DNA from: JACVRW01 sp963819115
Lineage (GTDB): Bacteria; Actinomycetota; Thermoleophilia; Solirubrobacterales; Thermoleophilaceae
Direction of reading: 5' to 3'
Assembly (NCBI GenBank): GCA_963819115.1
Contig: CAWFUR010000011.1
Location: forward strand, 992,001-1,056,000
DNA: 64,000 bases
In this document: positions 15,964-23,054 of the stretch, piece by piece
Position numbering within the stretch: position 1 is the stretch's first letter
Layout: the number at the start of each line of letters is the position of its first letter
Position numbers and translations under genes: made by a program
Notes under the pieces: generated by a model
Seen by the model: only the letters and a program-made list of their open reading frames with translations
The model's database searches: none
Told to the model about the DNA's origin: nothing

Positions 15964-16644
15964 ATGATGGTGCTCGTCCACGCAGGTGTCTGCGATTCCC
16001 GCATGTGGGAGGGCCTCGACCTGCCCGGGGCCATGACCTACGAGATGCGCGGCTTCGGGGAGACGCCCATGCCGCCATCCGGCACCTTCTCCCACACGGC
16101 CGATCTCGAAGCGGCGATCGGCGACGAGCCGGTGTCGCTCGTGGGAGCGTCCTACGGCGGCCTGATCAGCCTGGACCTCGCGGCCCGGCGCCCCGAGCTC
16201 GTGAGCGAGCTGGTGCTGCTGGACGCTGCGCTGCCGGACCATCCCTGGTCCGCGGAGGTGGCGGCGTACGGCGAGCGCGAGGAGCAGCTCGTGGACGCGG
16301 GCCAGCTCCGGGCCGCGGCCGAGCTCACCGCGGGCTTCTGGCTCGCCGATCCCTCGCCACGCGAGCGGGTGGTGGAGATGCAGCAGCGGGCCTATGAGCT
16401 GCAGGTCGACGCCGCTTCGGAGGAGATCGAGCCCGAGTTCATCCCGCTGAGCCGGATCCGCGCGCGCACGCTGGTGGTGGTGGGCGAGCTCGACAAGCCC
16501 GACTTCCATGAGATCGCCGACCGCCTGGTGGAAGAGATCCCGGACGCCCGCCGGCACGTGATCGAGGGGGCGGGGCACCTGCCCGCCCTCGAGCGCGCGT
16601 CCGAGACCGCGTGGCTCGTGCGCGACTTCCTCGCCGAGTCCTAG
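15964..16644 (+). CDS. Alpha/beta hydrolase
   Basis: A 226-residue alpha/beta-hydrolase fold enzyme. Oxyanion region VLVHAGVCDSRMW at the very N-terminus, nucleophile Ser in LVGASYGGLISLDLA (about residue 62), acid Asp in VVVGELDKPDF, and catalytic His in IEGAGHLPALER. A short lid lies between about 100 and 150. The N-terminus is shorter than many relatives, which have one or two beta strands before the LVHAG segment; no earlier in-frame start exists before lepA's stop, so this may be natural. It probably shares lepA's transcript. The substrate is unknown. Confidence 0.85.
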   Translation: MMVLVHAGVCDSRMWEGLDLPGAMTYEMRGFGETPMPPSGTFSHTADLEAAIGDEPVSLVGASYGGLISLDLAARRPELVSELVLLDAALPDHPWSAEVAAYGEREEQLVDAGQLRAAAELTAGFWLADPSPRERVVEMQQRAYELQVDAASEEIEPEFIPLSRIRARTLVVVGELDKPDFHEIADRLVEEIPDARRHVIEGAGHLPALERASETAWLVRDFLAES

Positions 16645-16682
16645 GGCCAACGCGCCAACAGCGCGGCCGGACCTCGCACGAT

Positions 16683-16698
16683 CAGGGGATTTCCCCTG
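16683..16698 (+). promoter_or_regulatory. Inverted repeat upstream of the ferritin-like gene
   Basis: CAGGGGATTTCCCCTG: 7-bp arms with a TT centre, in the 172-bp gap between the hydrolase and the first ferritin-like gene. It could be an operator for the downstream operon or part of a terminator for the upstream gene. There is no T-run after it, which favours neither reading strongly. Nothing else recognisable is in the gap apart from a GGAGG Shine-Dalgarno before ATG 16817. Confidence 0.35.
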
Positions 16699-16816
16699 CA
16701 TGGCGCGGCGTTCGGTGATCGGATCCGCACCGGCCTCCGCATAAGCCCCAGGGTCGGAACGGAACCGGCCCGCTCGCACATCAATCCGCCTGACGGCGGG
16801 ACTGGAGGCCCATCCG

Positions 16817-17506
16817 ATGACGGAGACCGCTGAACGCGATTCAGCCCCGAGGGGCGCAATGGAGGAGCTCGCCAACGATCCAACGTCGCGCAGCCGCTTC
16901 TTCAAGATGATGGGCGGAGCGGGCGCCGGAGCCTTCGCGATCTTCCTCGCCGCCTGCGGCGACGACGACAAGTCCTCGAGCAGCGCGAGCACCATGTCCG
17001 ACAAGGGCAGCACGGCGGGCACGAACGCCGCCGACCTCGCGATCGTGCAGTACGCGCTCACCCTCGAGCACATCGAGACCGACTTCTACAACGCCGTGAT
17101 CGACTCGGGCGTGGTGAAGACCAAGGGCCTGGGCGACGTCGCGAAGATGATCCGCGACAACGAGCAGGAGCACGTGGATGCGCTCACGCGCACCGTGAAC
17201 CAGCTCGGCGGTACCCCGAAGCGCCCCAAGACCACCTTCGATTCGGTGATCCAGGGCGGGGAGAAGAAGGTGCTGGAGACCGCCGCCGTGGTGGAGAACC
17301 TCGGAGCGGCGGCCTACCTCGGGCAGGCTCCGCGCATCAAGTCGAAGGAGGTGCTGGCCGCCGCCCTCGCGATCCACAGCGTGGAGGGACGGCACGCCGC
17401 CGCCCTGAACACGGTGGTGGGCAAGACGATCGTTCCCGACGGCGCCTTCGCCAAGCCGGCCTCGATGGCCCAGGTCCTGCCGCAAATCAAGCCGTTCCTG
17501 GCCTAA
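16817..17506 (+). CDS. Ferritin-like domain lipoprotein (Ferritin_2 type)
   Basis: A 229-residue exported protein. N-terminal signal with a Tat-like context SRSRFFKMMGG (second Arg of the twin-arginine pair is Ser) and a lipobox-like LAACG (about residue 54), followed by a Ser/Asp-rich linker and a four-helix ferritin-like domain. Possible di-iron ligands are conserved: ALTLEHIETDFYN, DNEQEHVDAL and SVEGRHAAAL. The physiological role of this secreted family is poorly known; iron or oxidant handling at the cell surface is an inference. A second, divergent copy follows 31 bp downstream. Confidence 0.82.
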   Translation: MTETAERDSAPRGAMEELANDPTSRSRFFKMMGGAGAGAFAIFLAACGDDDKSSSSASTMSDKGSTAGTNAADLAIVQYALTLEHIETDFYNAVIDSGVVKTKGLGDVAKMIRDNEQEHVDALTRTVNQLGGTPKRPKTTFDSVIQGGEKKVLETAAVVENLGAAAYLGQAPRIKSKEVLAAALAIHSVEGRHAAALNTVVGKTIVPDGAFAKPASMAQVLPQIKPFLA

Positions 17507-17537
17507 CCGCGAACGCCGAGCACAAGGAGATTTGAAG

Positions 17538-18176
17538 ATGAGCGATCACACCATGGCGGCCCCCGAGCTGGAGGCCATCGACATCAAGGGCGTGACCCGC
17601 CAGGCGTTCGTCGTGCGCGGCGCGCTGGCCGCGGGCGCGGTCTACGGCGCCAGCACGGTCGCGCCGTTCGTCTCGAAGGCGCTGGCCCAGGACGGAGGCG
17701 GCGACGTGGCGATCCTGAACTTCGCCCTCACGCTGGAGTACCTCGAGGCGGCGTTCTACGACACCGCGCTGAAGCAGGTGAAGGGATTGTCGCCCGAGGC
17801 CAAGTCGCTCGCGAGCACGCTGCGCGACAACGAGCACGCCCACGTGGACGCCCTCACCACGGCGATCAAGGGCGCCGGAGGCAAGCCGGTGGCCGCGCCT
17901 GGTGTTGACTTCGGAACGGCCTTTGCAAGCGAGAAGAGCTTCCTGAAGCTGGCCCAGACGTTCGAGGACACGGGTGTGAGCGCCTACAACGGCGCCGGTC
18001 CCCTGATCCAGTCCAAGCCCATCCTCGCCGCCGCCGGCAGCATCGTTCAGGTCGAGGCGCGTCACGCGGCGGCCATCAGGCAGATGAACGGCGAGCCGAT
18101 CACGGACGGCGGCTTCGACAAGTCGCTGGACATGGCCGCGGTCCTGAAGGCCGTGAAGCCCTTCGTGAAGTCCTAG
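17538..18176 (+). CDS. Ferritin-like domain exported protein, second copy
   Basis: A 212-residue paralogue of the preceding gene with the same helix pattern: FALTLEYLEAAFYD, DNEHAHVDAL and QVEARHAAAI carry the presumed metal ligands. The N-terminus has TRQAFVVRGALAAGAVYGAS, again a Tat-like layout in which the second Arg is replaced (Gln), and an AXA-like site before QDGGG. It has no lipobox, so it may be released or periplasm-like rather than lipid-anchored. ATG 17538 was preferred over TTG 17532 because AAGGAG (17524-17529) sits 8 nt before it. The pair forms an operon and precedes a sigma factor. Confidence 0.82.
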   Translation: MSDHTMAAPELEAIDIKGVTRQAFVVRGALAAGAVYGASTVAPFVSKALAQDGGGDVAILNFALTLEYLEAAFYDTALKQVKGLSPEAKSLASTLRDNEHAHVDALTTAIKGAGGKPVAAPGVDFGTAFASEKSFLKLAQTFEDTGVSAYNGAGPLIQSKPILAAAGSIVQVEARHAAAIRQMNGEPITDGGFDKSLDMAAVLKAVKPFVKS

Positions 18177-18243
18177 GCAAGTGCAGGGATTTCAGCCTAC
18201 GAGCCGCGTTCTGAAGATTTAGCTCGTCATTAGGACGCGGACG

Positions 18244-18249
18244 TAGGTT
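18244..18249 (+). promoter_or_regulatory. -10 hexamer of the sigma-factor gene, leaderless type
   Basis: TAGGTT, 7 nt before GTG 18257. This supports 18257 rather than the in-frame TTG at 18248, which lies within the hexamer itself. Confidence 0.5.
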
Positions 18250-18256
18250 GGCCCCC

Positions 18257-19120
18257 GTGAAGTCGGACACCCTCATCGCCCCCGCCCCTGACCCCACAGT
18301 CGACGCGCTCCAGCAGCTGCTCGATGGCATCGCCGCCACGCCGCTGCTCACGGCCGACGAGGAGGTCACACTCGCGAAGCGCATCGAGCGCGGAGACCTC
18401 GCCGCCAAGGATCACATGACGCGGGCCAACCTCCGCCTCGTGGTCTCGATCGCGAAGCGCTACCGCAACCAGGGCCTGCCCTTCCTCGACCTGATCCAGG
18501 AGGGCTCCATCGGCCTGGTCCGCGCGGTCGAGAAGTTCGACTACCGCAAGGGCTTCAAGTTCTCCACGTACGCCACCTGGTGGATCCGCCAGGCCATCTC
18601 CCGCGCGATCGCGGACAAGGGCCGGACGATCCGGATCCCGATCCACATCGACAACGTGATCAAGAAGCTCGACGGGGCGCAGCGCAAGCTGGAGGCCCAG
18701 GGTGACCGCGACCCCACCGTCGAGGAGATCGCGGCGCTTGCCGGGGTCGACCCCGTGGAGGCCGACATGCTGCTTCGGGCCTCCCAGCCGCTCGTGTCGC
18801 TCGACAAGCCGGTGGGCGACGACTCGGATGCCGCCCAGTTCGGCGAGCTGATCCCTGACGAGACCGCGCCGTCCCCCTTCGACGTGGCCGCCGAGACACT
18901 CGCCAGCGAGCGTCTGGGCCGGGTGCTCGAGAACCTGCCCTACCGCGAGCGGCGCGTGCTGGTCATGCGCTACGGGCTCGACGGCGAGGCACCCCGCACG
19001 CTCGACCAGGTGGCCAAGATGTTCGGCCTCACCCGCGAGCGCACGCGCCAGATCGAGGAGGCCTCCATCCGGAAGCTCTCGACGCTGGCCGAGGCCCAGG
19101 GCCTCCGCGACGCCGCTTAA
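18257..19120 (+). CDS. RNA polymerase sigma-70 family factor (RpoD/SigB-like)
   Basis: A 287-residue sigma factor of group 1/2 type. Region 1.2 (VDALQQLLDGIAATPLLTAD), region 2 (ANLRLVVSIAKRYRNQGLPF, DLIQEGSIGLVRAVEKFDY, FSTYATWWIRQAI), region 3 (DNVIKKLDGAQRKLEAQG) and region 4.2 with RTLDQVAKMFGLTRERTRQI are all present. It lacks the long region 1.1 of large primary sigmas, so it could be the housekeeping factor of this lineage or a SigB/HrdB-like relative. Starts at GTG 18257 on the strength of a -10 hexamer 7 nt upstream. A 48-bp-family repeat follows the stop by one base. Confidence 0.88.
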   Translation: MKSDTLIAPAPDPTVDALQQLLDGIAATPLLTADEEVTLAKRIERGDLAAKDHMTRANLRLVVSIAKRYRNQGLPFLDLIQEGSIGLVRAVEKFDYRKGFKFSTYATWWIRQAISRAIADKGRTIRIPIHIDNVIKKLDGAQRKLEAQGDRDPTVEEIAALAGVDPVEADMLLRASQPLVSLDKPVGDDSDAAQFGELIPDETAPSPFDVAAETLASERLGRVLENLPYRERRVLVMRYGLDGEAPRTLDQVAKMFGLTRERTRQIEEASIRKLSTLAEAQGLRDAA

Positions 19121-19121
19121 A

Positions 19122-19170
19122 CCTGGTCCGGTGCTCGCCCGATCACCGATCGGGCTGCGCTCCTCCCTGG
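19122..19170 (+). repeat. 48-bp-family palindromic repeat, single copy after the sigma gene
   Basis: Forward copy with consensus hairpin GCCCGATC-ACC-GATCGGGC (19137-19155), 5' flank GGTCCGGTGCTC and 3' flank TGCGCTCCTCCCT. It lies entirely in the 72-bp gap between the sigma factor and the hadA-like gene, ending 8 bp before the latter's -10 hexamer. Confidence 0.9.
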
Positions 19171-19178
19171 CGGCGCCA

Positions 19179-19184
19179 TAAACT
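19179..19184 (+). promoter_or_regulatory. -10 hexamer of the hadA-like gene, leaderless type
   Basis: TAAACT, 8 nt before GTG 19193. Confidence 0.5.
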
Positions 19185-19192
19185 GGCCGGCT

Positions 19193-19633
19193 GTGCCAGT
19201 GAAGACCGACGCCATCGGCAAGACCTATCCCGCCTTCGTCTACGAGGTGGGCAAGGAGAAGATCGCCGAGTACGCCCGGGCTGTGGGCGAGGACAATCCC
19301 GTCTACTTCGACCGCGAGCAGGCCACGGCCGCCGGCTTTCGCGACGTGCCTGCGCCGCCGATGTTCGCCGTCGTCTACTCCTCTGGATCGGTGGCGCCCG
19401 GCATCTTCGATCCCGAAGTGGGCATCAACTTCCCGTTGATGGTGCATGGCTCGCAGGAGTTCGTCTGGGGAGAGCCGGTGTGCGCGGGCGACGTGATCAG
19501 CACCGAGACCACCGTCAAGGACGTCCGTGAGAAGGGCGGCATGGGCTTCTACGTATTCGAGTCGGTGTCCCGCAACCAGGACGGCCAGGAGGTCGTCCGG
19601 GGCACCTGGACCAACATCGTCCGGGGGGTGTGA
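19193..19633 (+). CDS. MaoC-like dehydratase, HadA/HadC-type N-terminal hotdog subunit
   Basis: A 146-residue hotdog-fold protein of the FAS1-like dehydratase type (IGKTYPAFVYEVGKEKIAEY, AVGEDNPVYFDREQATAAGF, VPAPPMFAVVYS). It resembles the non-catalytic HadA/HadC subunits that pair with HadB to dehydrate 3-hydroxyacyl-ACP in mycobacterial type II fatty-acid synthesis. The partner subunit starts one base after its stop. A role in long-chain fatty-acid elongation is an inference from the mycobacterial pair. GTG start, with a leaderless-type -10 8 nt upstream. Confidence 0.85.
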   Translation: MPVKTDAIGKTYPAFVYEVGKEKIAEYARAVGEDNPVYFDREQATAAGFRDVPAPPMFAVVYSSGSVAPGIFDPEVGINFPLMVHGSQEFVWGEPVCAGDVISTETTVKDVREKGGMGFYVFESVSRNQDGQEVVRGTWTNIVRGV

Positions 19634-19634
19634 G

Positions 19635-20006
19635 GTGAAGGTCGATCTGAAGGTCACGCCCGACAGGTACCTGCCCCACCGATACGCGGGGGCGTCGGGG
19701 GACTTCAACCCGATCCACATCGATCCCGAGTTCGCAAAGCAGGTGGGCCTGCCCGGCAACATCCTCCACGGGCTCTACACCATGGCCCAGGTGGCGCGGG
19801 CGAACGTGGCCGCGGCGGGAGGCGACCCCCGCAGCCTGCGGCGCCTGTCGGTGCAGTTCCGCGGCATGGGCTTCCCCGAGCAGGAGATCTCCGTGACCGG
19901 CGAGGTCACCGAGGAGGCCGACGGCCGGGTGGTCGTGGCCACCGAGGCCGAGCAGGGCGGGAACCGCATCATCCGCAACGCCGAAGCCGAGCTCAGCACC
20001 GGCTGA
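19635..20006 (+). CDS. MaoC-like dehydratase, HadB-type catalytic hotdog subunit
   Basis: A 123-residue R-specific hydratase/dehydratase. The hydratase motif GDFNPIHIDPEFAKQVG followed by LPGNILHGLYTM supplies the catalytic Asp and His (about residues 28 and 33). It likely forms a heterodimer with the upstream subunit. GTG 19635 lies one base after the upstream TGA, giving tight translational coupling; a longer frame upstream is only a shadow of the neighbour. Acts in fatty-acid synthesis or acyl-CoA hydration; the sequence alone does not separate the two. Confidence 0.87.
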   Translation: MKVDLKVTPDRYLPHRYAGASGDFNPIHIDPEFAKQVGLPGNILHGLYTMAQVARANVAAAGGDPRSLRRLSVQFRGMGFPEQEISVTGEVTEEADGRVVVATEAEQGGNRIIRNAEAELSTG

Positions 20007-20050
20007 GGCCGGGCTGGACCGAAAACCCGTGCGCGGGCCGCGCCGCCCGC

Positions 20051-20056
20051 CACAAT
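20051..20056 (+). promoter_or_regulatory. -10 hexamer of hrcA, leaderless type
   Basis: CACAAT, 6 nt before GTG 20063. No CIRCE element (TTAGCACTC inverted repeat) was seen in the 56-bp gap. Confidence 0.45.
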
Positions 20057-20062
20057 GGATCC

Positions 20063-21088
20063 GTGGAGATCTCCACTCGACAGAGCTTCATCCTCCGGAA
20101 GGTCGTGGAGGGACACGTGTCCCTCGACCAGCCCGTGGGCTCGCGGTGGCTCGCGGACCAGGAGGACATTCCCTGGGGTCCGTCCACCGTGCGCGCCGAG
20201 CTGGCCCGGCTCGAGGAGGTGGGCCTGCTCGAGCACCCGCACACCTCGGCGGGCCGCGTGCCCACGGACCGGGGCTACCGCTTCTACGTGGACGAGCTGC
20301 TCGTGGAGGGCCGGCTGCCGGTGGTGCGCAAGTCGGTGGAGCTCACCGACATGCGGCGTGAGGTGGACGAGGCCATGCGCTCCACCACCGAACAGCTGTC
20401 CCAGGTCACGGACCTGCTCGCGCTGGTCACCGCGCCTCCGATCGAGACGGCCACGATCAGGCACGTGGAGGTGCTGCTGATGCAGCCCCAGGTGGCGATG
20501 GTGGTGGTGATCTCGTCCACCGGCGGCGTCACCAAGCGCGTGATCTCCTACGACCGCCCGGTGGACTCGGGGCTGATCGACTGGTCGGCCAGCTATCTCA
20601 ACGAGGCCCTCGGGGGACTGGACGTGGGATCGCGTTCGATGCACGCCCGCCTGACCGATCCCGAGCTCTCCTCCCGGGAGCGGGAGTTCCTGGACAGCCT
20701 CTCGCCCGCGTTCACCGAGCTCGAGCAGACCGCGGAGAGCACCCTGTTCATGGAGGGGGCCGCGCGGCTCGTGTCCGAGCACCGCTTCCAGGAGCTCTCA
20801 CAGCTCGCCTCGCTGCTCGAGGTGCTGGAGCACCGCCGCACGCTGCTCACCGTGCTGCGCCAGTCGCTGGGCGAGGCGAACGTCTACCTGCACATCGGGC
20901 AGGAGAACCTGGCTCCCGCCCTGCGCTCGCTGAGCATCGTGGGCGCCAACTACGGCCTGGCGCGCCGCAACCTCGGCGCAGTGTCCGTGGTCGGTCCCGT
21001 GCGGATGGACTATCCGCGAGTGATGGTGGCCGTCCGCCAGGCCGCCTCCGAGCTGTCCCGCTTCGTGGCCGAGGTGTACGACGAATGA
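20063..21088 (+). CDS. hrcA: Heat-inducible transcription repressor HrcA
   Basis: A 341-residue repressor of class I heat-shock genes that binds CIRCE operators and is matured by GroEL. N-terminal winged helix (STRQSFILRKVVEGHVSLDQ, GPSTVRAELARLEEVGLLEH, HTSAGRVPTDRGYRFYVDEL), then the GAF-like dimerisation domain with inserted segment, ending VGPVRMDYPRVMVAVRQAA. Length is normal. GTG 20063 follows a CACAAT hexamer. Its ATGA stop/start overlap with dnaJ forms the hrcA-dnaJ operon known from other actinobacteria. No CIRCE site is visible in front, so autoregulation is not supported here. Confidence 0.95.
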   Translation: MEISTRQSFILRKVVEGHVSLDQPVGSRWLADQEDIPWGPSTVRAELARLEEVGLLEHPHTSAGRVPTDRGYRFYVDELLVEGRLPVVRKSVELTDMRREVDEAMRSTTEQLSQVTDLLALVTAPPIETATIRHVEVLLMQPQVAMVVVISSTGGVTKRVISYDRPVDSGLIDWSASYLNEALGGLDVGSRSMHARLTDPELSSREREFLDSLSPAFTELEQTAESTLFMEGAARLVSEHRFQELSQLASLLEVLEHRRTLLTVLRQSLGEANVYLHIGQENLAPALRSLSIVGANYGLARRNLGAVSVVGPVRMDYPRVMVAVRQAASELSRFVAEVYDE

Positions 21089-22206
21089 GGCGCGATCCCT
21101 ACGAGGTGCTCGGCGTCCCTCGCGACGCGGACGAGCGGGCGGTGAAGAAGGCCTTCCGGGCGCTGGCGCGCGAGCTGCACCCGGACGTGAACCGCCACGA
21201 CCCCGAGGCCGAGGAGAAGTTCAAGGAAGCAGCCGAGGCCTACGAGGTGCTGTCCGACGCCGAGCGGAAGGCCACCTACGACCGCTACGGGTTCGAGGGC
21301 CTGGAGTCGCGCGGCTACTCGTCCGCCTCGCACGGATTCGGCTCCTTCGCCGACATCTTCGACGCCTTCTTCGGCGGCGACCCGTTCGCCTCGGGATTCG
21401 GAGGGGGTGGCCGGGTCCAGGGGGGCGACGTGGGCGTGGAGGTGGAGATCACCCTCGAGCAGGCCGCCTGGGGGGACAGCGTGGAGGTGGCGTACGACCT
21501 GGTGGACGCCTGCGAGCGCTGTCACGGCAACCGCGCCGAGCCCGGCACCCCGATCGAGACCTGCGAGCACTGCCAGGGGCTGGGGCGCGTGAGAGCGGTG
21601 ACGCGCACCGCGTTCGGGCAACTGGTGCGCGAGCAGGCCTGCGAGGTCTGCGGCGGCGAGGGCAAGATCCCCACGCAGCCCTGCGAGGCATGCGGCGGGC
21701 GCGGCCGCAGGGCCGTGCGCAAGACGCTGAAGGTGGACGTGCCGCCAGGGATCGCCGACGAACAGCGCATTCGCCTCACCGGTCGGGGCCACGCCGGTGA
21801 GCGCGGCGGGCCGTCCGGGGACCTGTACGTGCTGGTGCGGGTCGCGGAGGACGGGCGCTTCCTGCGGGACGGCAGCGATCTAGTGACCGTGGTGGACGTG
21901 CCCGCGCCCGCGGCGGCCCTCGGGGCCAGCGTGAACGTGGCCACGCTCGAGGGCGAGGAGAGCGTGGACGTGCCCGCGGGCACCCAGCCGGGCACGGTCG
22001 TGACGCTGAAGGGCCACGGCATGCCCGCCCTCGGCCGCGGCCGACGTGGTGACCAGCGCGTGGTGCTGAACGTGGTTATCCCGCGCAACCTGAGCGAGCG
22101 CCAGCGCGAGCTGCTCGGCGAGCTCGGGGACTCCCTCACCGAGGAGAACCTGGCCGAGCCCAGCGACGAGTCGCTGCTGGCCAAGGTCAGGCGAGCCTTC
22201 CGCTGA
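21085..22206 (+). CDS. dnaJ: Chaperone DnaJ
   Basis: A 373-residue type I Hsp40 co-chaperone that stimulates DnaK ATPase and delivers substrates. J domain 1-70 with the HPD tripeptide in ELHPDVNRHD, a short Gly/Phe region (FGSFADIFDAFFGGDPFAS), four zinc-binding repeats (CERCHGN, CEHCQGLG, CEVCGGEG, CEACGGRG) and C-terminal substrate-binding domains ending in LGELGDSLTEENL. It overlaps hrcA by 4 bp and precedes prmA by 8 bp. dnaK and grpE are not in the window, consistent with the DnaJ2-type locus. Confidence 0.95.
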   Translation: MRRDPYEVLGVPRDADERAVKKAFRALARELHPDVNRHDPEAEEKFKEAAEAYEVLSDAERKATYDRYGFEGLESRGYSSASHGFGSFADIFDAFFGGDPFASGFGGGGRVQGGDVGVEVEITLEQAAWGDSVEVAYDLVDACERCHGNRAEPGTPIETCEHCQGLGRVRAVTRTAFGQLVREQACEVCGGEGKIPTQPCEACGGRGRRAVRKTLKVDVPPGIADEQRIRLTGRGHAGERGGPSGDLYVLVRVAEDGRFLRDGSDLVTVVDVPAPAAALGASVNVATLEGEESVDVPAGTQPGTVVTLKGHGMPALGRGRRGDQRVVLNVVIPRNLSERQRELLGELGDSLTEENLAEPSDESLLAKVRRAFR

Positions 22207-22214
22207 ATGGGTCG

Positions 22215-23054
22215 GTGCGCACCCGGCCGAGCCGGGCGCTTCCGCTGATCCGGCTCGCCATCCGCGCGCCCGCCGCCGACGCCGAGGTCGTGCTCGTGGC
22301 GTTGCTCGAGCTGGCTCCCACGGGGGTGGAGCAGGTGGACGGCGACGGTTGGGTCGAGTTCGCCATCTACGGAGCGCCCGGCGAGCTGCCCTCGTTCCCG
22401 GCGGGGGAGGCGGAGGTGGCCGGCGTCCGCGTGGCCGTGAGCGGTGTCGAGGTGGCGGAGGACTGGGCTGAGCGCTGGCGCGAGTTCCACCGCCCGGTGG
22501 AGATCGGCGGCCGCCTGCGGGTGCGCCCGCCCTGGGAGCCGGCCGCACCCGCCGGCGAGCTGATCGACCTCGTGGTGGACCCGGGCCAGGCCTTCGGCAC
22601 GGGCGCGCACGCCACCACCCGGCTGTGCCTCGAGCTGATGCTCGGGCTGGAGCCGCGTGGGTCGCTGGCCGATCTCGGTTGCGGCTCGGGGGTGCTGGCC
22701 CTCGCCGCCGCGCGGCTCGGCTTCTCTCCCGTGCTGGCGCTCGACTACGAGGCCGCCGCCGTGGAGGCCACGCTGGAAAACGCCCGGGCGAACGCGATCG
22801 TCCTCGACGACGTGCGCCGCGCGGACCTCCGTGAGGAGCCGATGCCGTCCGCGGACGTGGTGGCGGCCAACCTGGTGCGCCCGCTGCTGCTGAGCGTGGC
22901 CGCGCTGATGGAGGCCCCGCCGCCCGTTCTGCTGGCCTCGGGCCTGCTGGAAGGCGAGGAGGACGAGGTGGCCGCGGCGTTCGCGCCCATGCGGGAGCGC
23001 CGGCGCCTGAGCGCACAGGGCTGGAGCGCCCTGCTGCTCACCGCCCCCGGCTGA
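22215..23054 (+). CDS. prmA: Ribosomal protein L11 methyltransferase-like (PrmA)
   Basis: A 279-residue SAM-dependent methyltransferase that modifies ribosomal protein L11. N-terminal substrate domain (about 1-110), then the Rossmann domain: DPGQAFGTGAHATTRLCLEL, SAM motif LADLGCGSGVLALAAARLG and DVVAANLVRPLLL (PrmA-type post-motif). GTG 22215 is 8 bp after dnaJ, matching the frequent dnaJ-prmA order. The 3' end overlaps the convergent secreted glycosidase by 17 bp. Confidence 0.9.
   Translation: MRTRPSRALPLIRLAIRAPAADAEVVLVALLELAPTGVEQVDGDGWVEFAIYGAPGELPSFPAGEAEVAGVRVAVSGVEVAEDWAERWREFHRPVEIGGRLRVRPPWEPAAPAGELIDLVVDPGQAFGTGAHATTRLCLELMLGLEPRGSLADLGCGSGVLALAAARLGFSPVLALDYEAAAVEATLENARANAIVLDDVRRADLREEPMPSADVVAANLVRPLLLSVAALMEAPPPVLLASGLLEGEEDEVAAAFAPMRERRRLSAQGWSALLLTAPG

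Noticed and set aside
13860..16034. Long minus-strand frame antisense to lepA
   Set aside because: Composition is a His/Val/Leu-rich shadow and no motif is recognisable; lepA on the plus strand is unambiguous.
16645..16816. tRNA or small RNA gene in the gap before the ferritin-like genes
   Set aside because: No cloverleaf, anticodon arm or T-loop sequence was found; only a short inverted repeat and a Shine-Dalgarno sequence.
20007..20062. CIRCE operator expected in front of hrcA
   Set aside because: No TTAGCACTC/GAGTGCTAA inverted repeat is present in the gap; only a -10-like CACAAT.
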